64,000 nt of DNA from Arthrobacter sp. ISL-95 (GTDB lineage: Bacteria > Actinomycetota > Actinomycetes > Actinomycetales > Micrococcaceae): positions 21,073 through 85,072 of the forward strand of contig NZ_JAGGPR010000018.1 of NCBI RefSeq assembly GCF_018613695.1, written 5' to 3'. Below the pieces are notes generated by a model, which was given only the letters and a program-made list of their open reading frames with translations, was not told where the DNA came from and did not search any database. A program made the translations under genes and the position numbers. Below, in pieces: positions 50,104-58,631 of this stretch. Positions within the stretch are counted from its first letter, which is position 1. Each line of letters opens with the position of its first letter.

Positions 50104-50232
50104 CTTTGGCGCGCTTGCTGTTTTCGGGCACAAGAAAGGCGCCGTGCCGGAGCAGGGCGCCTTGTGGCGTTGGAACTTTGATGAAGGCCCGACGGCGGGT
50201 GGCTGAGTTGGCCGCTTCCCTTCACCCGGGGC

Positions 50233-50454
50233 TTAGTCCAGCCCCGAGTGTCCCGGGCGGGTATCCACTAACTGCCATTCGATGCTGCTACCGGCGTGAG
50301 GTGGCATCAGGCTGCCTTCGAAGACGAACAGGGGTTCGCCTATCCCGCCGATCGGACGCCAGAAACCATTTCGTGGGCAATGGAATCCGGTTCGTGCGCT
50401 AACTGTTCCGCGGGTTGGACTTGATACCCATCCGATTGTGCTGATCTTTTTCAC
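50233..50454 (-). CDS. Small conserved-looking protein, 73 aa
   Basis: GTG at 50454 has AAAGGA 7 bases upstream. It reads VKKISTIGWVSSPTRGTVSA, then a compact core FHCPRNGFWRPIGGIGEPLF and VFEGSLMPPHAGSSIEWQLV. The pattern of aromatic residues and Pro before a final EWQLVDTRPGHSG suggests a small folded beta protein. A longer frame extending to 50742 is antisense to the LysR gene and should be ignored. No family name is known to me; function unknown. Confidence 0.65.
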   Translation of the reverse strand: MKKISTIGWVSSPTRGTVSARTGFHCPRNGFWRPIGGIGEPLFVFEGSLMPPHAGSSIEWQLVDTRPGHSGLD

Positions 50455-50578
50455 CGTTGTTTCCTTTGAACTCGCCCGCGGGATGCGTGAGCTGTTTTCG
50501 AATTTGTTGCTAATTCGATAGTAGGAAAATTCGGCGTTCGTGAATAAGACCAAAGCTGTCTGTCCGGATAAGGCTTTG

Positions 50579-51523
50579 TTATGGATGGGCCGGCAGTTGA
50601 ACGGGGTCGGTTCCGTACTTGCTGATGAGTTGTTGATGCAGCATTTCCTTGACCACCATGAGGACAGCTGAGGCGGCCTCGGACAGCGGTTCGTGGTCAG
50701 GGGTGCAGAGGGCGATCTTGCTCTGGAGTCCTGGCTCCACAATCCGCAGTACCTTGAAGTCCTGGTCCGGGAAGAGGGCGTCCGCGGCTGACTTCGGCAG
50801 TACGGTGCCGCCTAGATTGGCTCGGATAAGTCGTGTCAATGAAGGAACGGACTCCACTTCCCCCACCAGCTTGAGCGGTAGCTCCTGGTCCGTCAGGCCC
50901 TTCTCGATGAGCTGGCGCAGCGTGTGGTTCTTTTCGGGGAGGAACAGCCCCACGGTGCTCGCCTCCGCAAGGGTGATCGTGTCCTTGCCGTGGTTGATGT
51001 CCACATCCGGGTGCACCACCAAATGCAGGTCTTCCACAATCATGGTGGTGAACTGAACCCCGCGGATTTTCCCGGGTTCGTAGATCAGCGCCATGTCCAA
51101 GCGTCCGTTCTTGATGGCCTCGCTCAGCACGCCGCCGAAGATCTCTGTCAGGTGGATCACGATGTCCGGGTAGCGCCGCCCTACTTCGCTGATGATCTGG
51201 GGCGTCAGGCTGGAGGCCATGCTGTAGGGCGCAATCGCTATGGACACCCTGCCCGAAGGCGCGGCTCCGGAGGTGGCCACATCTTGCCGGGCTTGCTCAA
51301 CGAGCCTGAGGATCGACTGGGCATGGCGGTAGAGGGTGTGCCCGGCAGCAGTGGGTTCAACCCCTTGCTTACTGCGGATCAGGAGTCGCTGCTTGAGGTC
51401 GTTCTCCAGTGCCGATACCTGCTGACTGAGCGCCGGCTGGGCAACGTGAAGGGCAGCAGCTGCCTTGGTGATGCTCCCTGAATCAACGATCTGAACAAAG
51501 TATGAGAGCTTCCTCGTGTCCAT
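50579..51523 (-). CDS. LysR-family regulator, probably of the 5-oxoprolinase operon
   Basis: 314 residues. HTH: FVQIVDSGSITKAAAALHVA, QPALSQQVSALENDL. The effector domain follows (SGRVSIAIAPYSMASSLTPQ to HEPLSEAASAVLMVVKEML), resembling the Nac/CysB-like branch. Start at ATG 51523 with AGGAAGG 7 bases upstream. Divergent from pxpA, and a dyad AGCTATC-N4-GATAGCT lies between them. Likely effector: 5-oxoproline or another nitrogen signal. Confidence 0.86.
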   Translation of the reverse strand: MDTRKLSYFVQIVDSGSITKAAAALHVAQPALSQQVSALENDLKQRLLIRSKQGVEPTAAGHTLYRHAQSILRLVEQARQDVATSGAAPSGRVSIAIAPYSMASSLTPQIISEVGRRYPDIVIHLTEIFGGVLSEAIKNGRLDMALIYEPGKIRGVQFTTMIVEDLHLVVHPDVDINHGKDTITLAEASTVGLFLPEKNHTLRQLIEKGLTDQELPLKLVGEVESVPSLTRLIRANLGGTVLPKSAADALFPDQDFKVLRIVEPGLQSKIALCTPDHEPLSEAASAVLMVVKEMLHQQLISKYGTDPVQLPAHP

Positions 51524-51635
51524 GGATTTGCCTTCCTGGAGAGCCACGTCCCCGGGTGGCATGCGTTGGGTAAATTCTATCCGGGCACCTGTGGGACCCA
51601 TGACACAGTACAGGGTGGTGCAGGTCATAACGGAG

Positions 51636-51653
51636 AGCTATCACGGGATAGCT
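51636..51653. promoter_or_regulatory. Dyad AGCTATC-N4-GATAGCT between lysR and pxpA
   Basis: A perfect 7-bp inverted repeat with a 4-base spacer in the 300-base divergent region, 113 bases from the LysR start and about 170 bases from pxpA. LysR boxes are interrupted dyads at such places. The rest of the region (51524-51823) holds no gene. Confidence 0.6.
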
Positions 51654-51823
51654 ATTAGGTCTTTGTGCGGGGGTCTGCCCGAGTGCGAGACTTTTGGAAA
51701 GAACTTCAGGCAACGCATCGGATTGAATCCAGCGTCCACAATTTCCGGAAATTCAAGGTCACCTTCCACAGAGGCATGGTGATATTTCCGCTATTAATTC
51801 AGAACTCACGGAAAGAGAACCAC

Positions 51824-52612
51824 GTGAACCCCACAATTGATCTTGTAGCGGATCTTGGAGAGGGATTTGGCGCCTACACCATTGGCGACGATTCCGAGCT
51901 CCTGGAGATCGTAACAAGCGCCAATATTGCATGCGGGTTCCACGCCGGTGATCCGGACATCATGGCAGCTACCGTTGCTGAATGTGTACGCCGTGGAGTT
52001 GGCATCGGTGCGCATCCGAGCTTCCCGGACCTGCGTGGTTTCGGACGACGCGATATGGGGCTCTCCGCCGGCGAGGTACAGAACGACGTCCTTTACCAGC
52101 TGGGAGCACTGAACGGCTTCGCAGCCTTCCACGGCACCAAGGTCTCCCACCTGGCACCTCACGGCCGGCTCGGCAACCTGGTTGCTGTCCGCCCCGACTA
52201 TGCCCGGGCCGTGGCGCAGGCTGCTGCCAAGGTGGACAACAAGATGATCGTTGTCGCACAGGAAGGTGAACTGGCCGCCGCTTCCCGGGCCGCCGGACTT
52301 GACGTAGCGATCGTGGGCATCGTGGACCGCGCCTACCAGGAAGACGGCACGTTGGTTCCCCGAACCCAATCGGGCGCCGTGCTCCACGATCCCGCCGAGA
52401 TCGTTGAGCGGACCCTTCGCATGGTGATTGAGGGCAAGCTCCGCTGCGCCAACGGCGTGGACATGACAATCGACGTCGACACCGTCCTCCTCCACGGCGA
52501 CAACCCCGGTGCCGTACAACTGGCCGGCCGGATCCGGTCCGAGCTCATCTCCGCCGGCGTCAGCCTCGCTCCGCTGGCCGAGGTCATGGATGCCAAGAGG
52601 AAGGCGGCCTGA
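51824..52612 (+). CDS. pxpA: 5-oxoprolinase subunit A (LamB/YcsF)
   Basis: 262 residues, GTG start with AAAGAG upstream. Family hallmarks DLVADLGEGFGAYTIGDDSE, ANIACGFHAGDPDIM and SHLAPHGRLGNL. With PxpB and PxpC it forms the ATP-dependent enzyme that opens 5-oxoproline to glutamate. The three genes are in order and overlap or touch. A longer upstream frame lacks a start signal. Confidence 0.93.
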   Translation: MNPTIDLVADLGEGFGAYTIGDDSELLEIVTSANIACGFHAGDPDIMAATVAECVRRGVGIGAHPSFPDLRGFGRRDMGLSAGEVQNDVLYQLGALNGFAAFHGTKVSHLAPHGRLGNLVAVRPDYARAVAQAAAKVDNKMIVVAQEGELAAASRAAGLDVAIVGIVDRAYQEDGTLVPRTQSGAVLHDPAEIVERTLRMVIEGKLRCANGVDMTIDVDTVLLHGDNPGAVQLAGRIRSELISAGVSLAPLAEVMDAKRKAA

Positions 52613-52613
52613 C

Positions 52614-53381
52614 ATGTCCCTTCTTGCAGCGGCCCCCACCGAGATCTACGAATCCGGAGACTCCGCACTGCGTGTTGTCGCGATCTCCGAAGCCAGCGAA
52701 CACAACTGGCTGACCGTCCACGGGCTGGCAGATTGGCTGGAAAACTGCGGTGCCGAGGGTCTGTGCGGTGCGGTTCCAACCTACGATTCCGTGCTGGTGG
52801 AGTTCGATCCCATCCTCGTCTCGGCACGGCAGGTCCGTGCCTTCGTGACGCTCGGGCTGCTGGAACTCGGCCACGCCGGCGAATCCGCAAGAGCACCCCG
52901 TGAATTCGATGTCCCCGTGGTGTATGGCGGCGAGTACGGCCCCGATTTAGAGCGCGTCGCGGAGCACCAGGGGATCTCAGTGGGCGAGGTCATTCGCCTC
53001 CACACCGCCAAGACTTACACCGTTCGTTGCCTCGGTGCTCCGGCTGGTTCCCCAATGATGGATGGCCCCGCCTTCCCCAAGCCGGTGCCGCGGCTCAAGG
53101 ACCCCCGACTCAGCGTCCCCGCTGGTGCAGTGGCAGTTGCCGGTCGCCAAGCAGTCATTGCTCCGGCGGTGGCTCCCGGTGGATGGTGCGTCATTGGACA
53201 GACCCCGATGTCGGTCCTGAACATCCGCCGCGAACCGTTGGTGCCCTACAAGCCGGGCGACATCCTGCGGTTCCGGCAGATCCGTACCGAAGACTTCGGC
53301 CAGTACGCCGGCTTGGAATTGGAGCCGCTGGACGTGGCTTCGGAGGACGTGGACTTTGTGGAGTCAGGGGCGCGGCCATGA
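52614..53381 (+). CDS. pxpB: 5-oxoprolinase subunit B (KipI-like, AHS1)
   Basis: 255 residues of the allophanate-hydrolase subunit 1 family (YESGDSALRVV start, PTYDSVLVEFDP, PVVYGGEYGPDLERVAEHQG, RLKDPRLSVPAGAVAVAG). Starts 1 base after the pxpA stop and overlaps pxpC by 4 bases, so all three are translationally coupled. Forms a complex with PxpC. Confidence 0.92.
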   Translation: MSLLAAAPTEIYESGDSALRVVAISEASEHNWLTVHGLADWLENCGAEGLCGAVPTYDSVLVEFDPILVSARQVRAFVTLGLLELGHAGESARAPREFDVPVVYGGEYGPDLERVAEHQGISVGEVIRLHTAKTYTVRCLGAPAGSPMMDGPAFPKPVPRLKDPRLSVPAGAVAVAGRQAVIAPAVAPGGWCVIGQTPMSVLNIRREPLVPYKPGDILRFRQIRTEDFGQYAGLELEPLDVASEDVDFVESGARP

Positions 53382-54391
53382 GCGGCCCAATCCTGATCCT
53401 GCAGGCTGGTAACTCGGTGGTCACTGACCTTGGCAGAACCCGCGGACCCCGATTCGGACTTCCGGTCAACGGAGCTTCGGATCAGTACTCGGCCCGTGCA
53501 GCCAACATCCTGGCCGGGAATCCGGACCACCATCCGCTGGTGGAGATCACGGCCCTGGATTTTCGGATGAAGGCCACCACCGACATCCTGATTGCTGTCA
53601 CAGGTGCTCCGCTCACGCTCACCGTGGGCGGTCGGCCCTGCAGCCAATGGGAGCCGGTATCCGTTCGGGCCGGGGAGTCAGTGACCATCCGTGGCATCCA
53701 CAGTGGTCTTCGTGCGTACCTGGCAATCCACGGTTCCATAGAGGCCGAAACACTGCTTGGCAGCTGCGCCCCGGACACGGTTGTAGGCTTCGGGCTTCAA
53801 CTGAAGGAAGGCATCAGCCTCCGCGCCCGCAGGAGCGTTGGGCCCGTACGCCAACCCTACTTTGACCTTCCACTTTTCCGGCTGGGCCTTGAACGGCCAA
53901 GCATGGGATCAGAACTGTTGGTTGATGTGACGGACGGGCCGGACGTCGCCGAATTTGGCGAATCCGGCGAACTGCTCTTCACCTCGGAGTACGCAGTCAG
54001 TGACCGCAGCAACCACATTGGCCTGCGGCTCGGCGGAGAGCTTCCGGAAAGAACCTCAAGCGGTGAGGTCCTCTCCCGCGGAGTGCCGGTAGGCGCCGTC
54101 GAGGTTCCCTCCAGGGAAGAACTGCTGGTACTGCACCGGGGCCGCGGCGTCACCGCCGGGTATCCCGTACTTGCAGTGGTCACCAGCACCGGACTGGATG
54201 TCCTGGCTCAAGCGAGGCCAGGGGACAAAGTCCGTTTTCGGAAAACCACAGTGGCAGAAGCAACTGCCGCCCACAGGCGCTCGCGGGCGCAACTTGAAAC
54301 CCTCCGCGAATCCGTCAACACCGTCTTCGGACTCCTCGGCATCGGATGCCGTCCCCAGTGGCAGGACCTACCAGTTGCGGCATGCAGCTAA
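53378..54391 (+). CDS. pxpC: 5-oxoprolinase subunit C (AHS2)
   Basis: 337 residues of the biotin-dependent carboxyltransferase-like family (ILQAGNSVVTDLGRTRGPRF, GLPVNGASDQYSARAANIL, RLGGELPERTSSGEVLSRGV). Pairs with PxpB. ATG 53378 overlaps the pxpB stop. A longer frame starting at 53027 is the pxpB gene read in another frame. Confidence 0.92.
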   Translation: MSGPILILQAGNSVVTDLGRTRGPRFGLPVNGASDQYSARAANILAGNPDHHPLVEITALDFRMKATTDILIAVTGAPLTLTVGGRPCSQWEPVSVRAGESVTIRGIHSGLRAYLAIHGSIEAETLLGSCAPDTVVGFGLQLKEGISLRARRSVGPVRQPYFDLPLFRLGLERPSMGSELLVDVTDGPDVAEFGESGELLFTSEYAVSDRSNHIGLRLGGELPERTSSGEVLSRGVPVGAVEVPSREELLVLHRGRGVTAGYPVLAVVTSTGLDVLAQARPGDKVRFRKTTVAEATAAHRRSRAQLETLRESVNTVFGLLGIGCRPQWQDLPVAACS

Positions 54392-54448
54392 TAACCCCTG
54401 TCGTTAGACCAGTAGGCGTTGCTACGCTCATCTCAGTAAGGAAAAGTC

Positions 54449-55789
54449 ATGACCGCAAGCACCAACGCTGCGCCAGTGCAGCATGAGCGGCTCACCAGCC
54501 GCCAAACCCGCAAGGTTGTCACCGCAGGTTGTGTTGGCATCTTCGTGGAACTGTACGACAACGGCATTTTCGCCTTCATGGCGGGAACACTGGCCCTCGT
54601 CTTCCTCGCGCCGGGCAACCCGGACAATGCACTGCTCTTCGTGTTCGCCGGCTACGCGGTCTCTTTCTTCGTTCGCCCGCTCGGCGCCGTGGTCTGTGGC
54701 TACCTCGGGGACCGGATCGGCAGGCAAAAGCTACTCGTCTTTGTCATCCTCCTGATCAGTGTTGCCACCGCCGGTATCGGTCTGCTGCCTCCCTATGCGG
54801 CCATCGGCGTTGCGGCCCCCATCCTGCTGGTCCTCCTGCGTCTTCTGCAGGGCTTCTCGGTGGGTGGCGAAGCTGCCGGCGCCATGACCTTCCTCGCTGA
54901 GCACGCCCCTGAGGGCAAGCGCGGCATCATCACCTCCTATGCCCAGATCGCTTCCTTCGCAGCACTGCTGACCGGTACTTTGGTGGCCTTCTCCATGTCG
55001 CCGTGGCTTACCCAGGCAGCGATCGACGGCGGTGGCTTCGGCTCGTTCGCGTGGCGCATCCCGTTCTTGGTCGCCATCCCTATGGGCATCATCGGGTGGT
55101 ATATCCGCAAGGCCATCAGCGACACCCCTAACTTCGAAAAGCTCAAGGAAGAGGGCGGCCTCTCCAAGAACCCGCTCAAGGAAGCCTTCCAGTCCAAGGA
55201 ACACCGCCGTGCCATGCTCTTGGCCCTCTTCATCCCGCTGATGAACGGCTCCGGCTACTACGTCCTGTTCTCCTACATGCCCACGTTCCTCAAGGGCAAG
55301 CAACTGAACTTCACCATCGGTGAAGCACTCTTGGTCACCGCCTGCAGCCTGGTTGTCATCTGCATCGCCATCCCGTTCATGGGCGCCCTCTCCGACCGCG
55401 TTGGCCGCAAGAAAGTCATTGCCGGTTCCGCCATCGCCATGGCAGTCCTCGGCATCCCGTCCTACGCCCTGATCGCCACCGGTCAGATGGGTCTGGCCAT
55501 TCTGGGCGCCTGCATCATGGCCATCGTTTTTGCAGGCCACACCGCAGTCATCCACATCCTGATCGTTGAACTGTTCCCCACCCGCGTCCGCTACTCCGCT
55601 TACGGCCTTGGCTATAACATCTCCTCGGCCCTCTTCGGCGGCACGGCGCCGCTGCTGATGACCTGGCTGATCGGCAGCACCGGCAACATCTACATGCCGG
55701 CCTTCTATGCAGTCATCACCGCGCTCGGCACGCTCATTGCGGTCAGCACGGTCAAGGACCGTGCCCACGAGCCACTGCGCGACGCCTAG
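54449..55789 (+). CDS. MHS-family MFS transporter next to pxpABC
   Basis: 446 residues, 12 hydrophobic segments. KVVTAGCVGIFVELYDNGIF and CGYLGDRIGRQKLLV identify the metabolite:H+ symporter branch. It is 57 bases after pxpC in the same direction, so it may import 5-oxoproline or a related organic acid. A TTG-free short gap and an AAGGAA site precede the ATG. It ends at a clear intrinsic terminator. Confidence 0.86.
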   Translation: MTASTNAAPVQHERLTSRQTRKVVTAGCVGIFVELYDNGIFAFMAGTLALVFLAPGNPDNALLFVFAGYAVSFFVRPLGAVVCGYLGDRIGRQKLLVFVILLISVATAGIGLLPPYAAIGVAAPILLVLLRLLQGFSVGGEAAGAMTFLAEHAPEGKRGIITSYAQIASFAALLTGTLVAFSMSPWLTQAAIDGGGFGSFAWRIPFLVAIPMGIIGWYIRKAISDTPNFEKLKEEGGLSKNPLKEAFQSKEHRRAMLLALFIPLMNGSGYYVLFSYMPTFLKGKQLNFTIGEALLVTACSLVVICIAIPFMGALSDRVGRKKVIAGSAIAMAVLGIPSYALIATGQMGLAILGACIMAIVFAGHTAVIHILIVELFPTRVRYSAYGLGYNISSALFGGTAPLLMTWLIGSTGNIYMPAFYAVITALGTLIAVSTVKDRAHEPLRDA

Positions 55790-55806
55790 CCCCACCCACC
55801 TCCGGC

Positions 55807-55840
55807 AAGTGCGCCGGGCCTCCAAGTCCGGCGCACTTTT
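55807..55840 (+). terminator. Rho-independent terminator
   Basis: AAGTGCGCCGG (55807-55817) pairs perfectly with CCGGCGCACTT (55828-55838) and runs into TTTT. It closes the pxp-transporter transcript. Confidence 0.9.
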
Positions 55841-55872
55841 CCCCACCGATTCCCCACCATTTGGAGAACCCG

Positions 55873-56622
55873 ATGTCCTTTTCTGACTACACCACCGCCC
55901 TCGTCACCGGCGCCTCAACCGGCATGGGTGCAGCCATCGCTGAACGCCTTGCCAAGCGCGGCCTGACCGTTCACGCCGTGGCCCGCAACGAGGAACGCCT
56001 CGCCGAACTGGCCGACCGCACCGGAGCCATCCCGCACGTAGTGGACCTGACTGATACCGCCGCGCTGGCCGCCGTCGTGAATGACCTCAAGGTGGACGTC
56101 CTGGTGAACTGCGCCGGGGTTTCCCGGCCGGGCAACATCCTGGACTCTTCCGCAGAAGACATTGACGAACTGGTGGACGTGAACCTTCGTGGCCTGCTGC
56201 AGCTCACTCGGCTGGTCCTGCCAGGGATGGTGGAGCGCGACCTCGGCCACGTCATCAACATCAGCTCGATCGCCGGCGTTTACAACTTCTACGGCCACAC
56301 GGTTTACCACGCAACCAAGGCCGCCGTACACCAGATCTCCCGCCAGCTCCGGAACGACACCGTTGGCAAGCGCATCCGGGTCACGGAAATCTGCCCGGGC
56401 CGCGTGGAGACCGAGATCTTCGGCCGAAACCTGGGCGGCACACCCGAGGCTATGGAAGAGGCCTGGCAGACGTACTACGAGGGCTACGAGTCGCTGACCA
56501 CGGACGACATCGTCAATGCCCTGGACTACGCCATCGAAACGCCGCGCCACGTCAATGTGGGCATGCTCGAACTCATGCCGACGTTCCAGGTGCCCGGTGG
56601 CCTGACGTTTGACCGGCGTTGA
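55873..56622 (+). CDS. SDR oxidoreductase
   Basis: 249 residues. TGASTGMG (cofactor), VDVLVNCAGVSRPG (NAG-type), ISSIAGVYNFYG with catalytic Ser, YHATK (catalytic Tyr and Lys), and PGRVETEIFG. Classical SDR fold similar to YdfG-type hydroxyacid dehydrogenases. GGAG is 6 bases before ATG 55873. It follows a terminator and so has its own promoter. Substrate unknown. Confidence 0.87.
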   Translation: MSFSDYTTALVTGASTGMGAAIAERLAKRGLTVHAVARNEERLAELADRTGAIPHVVDLTDTAALAAVVNDLKVDVLVNCAGVSRPGNILDSSAEDIDELVDVNLRGLLQLTRLVLPGMVERDLGHVINISSIAGVYNFYGHTVYHATKAAVHQISRQLRNDTVGKRIRVTEICPGRVETEIFGRNLGGTPEAMEEAWQTYYEGYESLTTDDIVNALDYAIETPRHVNVGMLELMPTFQVPGGLTFDRR

Positions 56623-56702
56623 CGTTCGACCGGCGCTGACCTCCGCGGTTCAGACGCCCCACAAGTTCCGGTGACACACACTCCCGTCACCGGATATATA
56701 GG

Positions 56703-56731
56703 CTGGCGGTCGCGTTTGTCGCGGCCGCCAG
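56703..56731. terminator. Hairpin between convergent genes
   Basis: CTGGCGGTCGCG pairs with CGCGGCCGCCAG (one mismatch), loop TTTGT, between the SDR and thioesterase genes. Confidence 0.6.
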
Positions 56732-56756
56732 CACCCGTTTAACGACGCCGGCTGGT

Positions 56757-57191
56757 TCAGTCTTCGTCCAATGTCTCCGTGAGGTGATGCGTGGGGATGC
56801 GGTCACGGTCGTAAGTGATCTCCGTGTAACCGTGCGGTTGGGGGCGGCCGTCCGGCCCGAGGTTTACGAACACGATTTCCTCGATGGTCAGGATTGCCTC
56901 TCGGGTGATCATATTGCGGACCTCGGCGCGCATGGTCAAGGATGTGCGGCCAAAGCGCTTCGCAGTGAGGCCCATCTCCACCAGATCACCCTGGACCGCG
57001 GAACTGACAAAGTTGATCTCGGAAATGTACTTGGTGACAGCGCGGCCGTTGCCCAGTTGGAGGATGGCGTAGATCGCGGCCTCTTCATCGATCCACTTCA
57101 GCAGGCTGCCACCAAAGAGTGTGCCGTTGGCGTTGAGGTCCTCGGGCCGCACCCATTTGCGGGTGCGGAAGGTGATGTCTGCTTTTTCCAT
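56757..57191 (-). CDS. Acyl-CoA thioesterase (hotdog fold)
   Basis: 144 residues with the YciA/acyl-CoA hydrolase layout: FRTRKWVRPEDLNANGTLFG, GSLLKWIDEEAAIYAILQLG, NFVSSAVQGDLVEMGLTAKR, LTIEEIVFVNLGPDGRPQPH. The NxxGxxFGG-like start and the Asp of WIDEEA are the active-site region. No Shine-Dalgarno is visible; GATAAT lies 8 bases before the ATG, so the mRNA is probably leaderless. Confidence 0.87.
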   Translation of the reverse strand: MEKADITFRTRKWVRPEDLNANGTLFGGSLLKWIDEEAAIYAILQLGNGRAVTKYISEINFVSSAVQGDLVEMGLTAKRFGRTSLTMRAEVRNMITREAILTIEEIVFVNLGPDGRPQPHGYTEITYDRDRIPTHHLTETLDED

Positions 57192-57199
57192 AATCCGAG

Positions 57200-57205
57200 A
57201 TTATC
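57200..57205 (-). promoter_or_regulatory. -10 element giving a probable leaderless mRNA
   Basis: GATAAT on the minus strand ends 8 bases before the thioesterase ATG. A start point 7-9 bases downstream of the -10 would fall at the ATG itself, and no ribosome site exists there. Confidence 0.5.
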
Positions 57206-57210
57206 GAAGT

Positions 57211-57237
57211 GGCGCAACCTTCGCTTGATGTTGCGCC
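57211..57237 (-). terminator. Hairpin after the GNAT gene
   Basis: Perfect 8-bp stem GGCGCAAC/GTTGCGCC with an 11-base loop, 7 bases after the GNAT stop, overlapping the thioesterase promoter. Confidence 0.6.
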
Positions 57238-57243
57238 GCCGTC

Positions 57244-57747
57244 CTAGGCCATGGCGGTGTGCGAAGCGCTGTGTGAGTCGATCCTCTTTGAGTAGCAGTA
57301 CGATCCGCTAGCACCCACGTAGGGGCCGAAATTCGGTACGGCAGCAAACCCTGCGCTCTCGTAAAAGCTTCGACCGTCCGACTGGGCTGACCCTGCCTCA
57401 GCTGCGATCACGGTGAAACCGTGCGCATGGGCCTGCGCTTCGAGGGCGGCGAGGATGGAGCTTGCCACTCCGGAGCCGCGGGCATAGGGGACCACATAGA
57501 GTCGCTTGATCTCCGCGGTGTTCTCATCCAGCATCCTCAAGCCGCCGCATCCCAAAGGTTGGCCCGAGCATTTCTCATAGGCCACCACAAAAACAGCAGT
57601 GTCCGCTTCCGTCGGCGGGGATCCAGGCTCATGGTCCGTTGTTCCGAACCGTGCATCGAGTTCTGCCTGCTGTGCGGCTCGGAGGTCTGCGCCCACGGGG
57701 TTCGCCCACGTTACCTGCCGGATGTTGAGCCGTGGGTTGGTCTGCAT
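57244..57747 (-). CDS. GNAT acetyltransferase
   Basis: 167 residues. The acetyl-CoA binding loop is VVPYARGSGVASSILAALEA (R-x-x-G-x-A/G pattern) and the preceding strand is ENTAEIKRLYV. FYESAGFAAVPNFGPY is the usual end. Transfers an acetyl group to an amine of unknown identity. No ribosome site is strong. Followed by the thioesterase gene in the same direction. Confidence 0.85.
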   Translation of the reverse strand: MQTNPRLNIRQVTWANPVGADLRAAQQAELDARFGTTDHEPGSPPTEADTAVFVVAYEKCSGQPLGCGGLRMLDENTAEIKRLYVVPYARGSGVASSILAALEAQAHAHGFTVIAAEAGSAQSDGRSFYESAGFAAVPNFGPYVGASGSYCYSKRIDSHSASHTAMA

Positions 57748-57849
57748 CTTTGCCTCTTTTCGCCGGGTTTCTCAGGAGGTGTCTATGCGTACTAAGCCTA
57801 GGCAGCTGTGGTTACCGCGGTGTTTCCTGCGCGTAAGCGTCGGGAGAAT

Positions 57850-57960
57850 TGAGGGCGCTCCCACGTTGCGGGGCACGCTATGCGCCCTCCCGCGTGGGTT
57901 TGGCGCGCAGAGCAGGCCCCGCAACGCGCGGGACAGGCCCCGCGACGCAAAGAGCAGGCT
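57850..57960. repeat. Compound inverted repeat, family B palindrome
   Basis: GTTGCGGGGC (57865-57874) pairs with GCCCCGCAAC (57916-57925), and the right arm GCGCAGAGCAGGCCCCGCAAC closely matches the arm at 2653-2673. A further degenerate copy (GGGACAGGCCCCGCGACGCA) follows. It lies upstream of the GNAT gene and after the phosphatase gene. Confidence 0.65.
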
Positions 57961-57968
57961 AACCGGGG

Positions 57969-58631
57969 TCAGGGCTGAAGGGCCTCGCCTGTGGGGTCAT
58001 CGGCTGTTTGGTCGGCAAGCGCCATGCCCCCAACAGGGATTTGGTCCCAATGCAGCACCCGCCATCCCCCGTCGGGGTCCCCTTCCAAGGCCACGATGCC
58101 CGTGTTGGGGAGTTGATGCGTTTCGGCGAAGAGGGTGTCAATGTCCGTTGCCCTGCGGCCCGCCCAACAACGGATCGCAGCACCGTGGCTGACGATCGCC
58201 GCCGTCGAGTGCCCCGCGTCCGCAACCTGCCGGACTGACGCATCAAATCTGGCAAAGAAGTCGTGCCCGTTGAAAGCCCCGGGCATGCGTGCCTCCAAGT
58301 CGCCACCCGTCCACGCAAAGACAGTGCTCATGTAGCGGAGGTGAGATTCGTGGTCAGTTTTCTTCTCCAGCGTGCCGGCCTCGATCTCATGGACCCCGTC
58401 CAGGACTGTCGGCTCCAATCCTGTGGTCTTCGCCAGTGGAGCGACAGTCCGCTGGGTACGCAGCAAGGTTGAGGTGTACAAAGCTTCGATGCCTTCGTCG
58501 GCCAGCGCCTCTGGAAGGGCCGACGCCTGGCGCTCACCGAGCTCAGTCAGCCCCGGACCCGGAAACGCTGTGTCCAACTGTCCTGCGACGTTGCCGGGTG
58601 TCTGTCCGTGCCTGATCAACAGGAGCTTCAT
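57969..58631 (-). CDS. Histidine phosphatase family protein
   Basis: 220 residues. LLIRHGQTPGN holds the phosphohistidine, AAIVSHGAAIRC the second His, and VLDGVHEIEAGTLEKKTDHE the acid region. Similar in type to the gene at 15041 but not close. Start at ATG 58631 with GGAGC upstream; the longer frame to 58724 has no site. Substrate unknown. Confidence 0.84.
   Translation of the reverse strand: MKLLLIRHGQTPGNVAGQLDTAFPGPGLTELGERQASALPEALADEGIEALYTSTLLRTQRTVAPLAKTTGLEPTVLDGVHEIEAGTLEKKTDHESHLRYMSTVFAWTGGDLEARMPGAFNGHDFFARFDASVRQVADAGHSTAAIVSHGAAIRCWAGRRATDIDTLFAETHQLPNTGIVALEGDPDGGWRVLHWDQIPVGGMALADQTADDPTGEALQP

Noticed and set aside
48194..50131. A 645-codon open frame on the minus strand
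   Set aside because: It runs exactly antisense to the aminotransferase and aldolase genes; its peptide is rich in Asp, Gly, Val and His as expected for the mirror frame of GC-rich genes, and no domain is recognisable.
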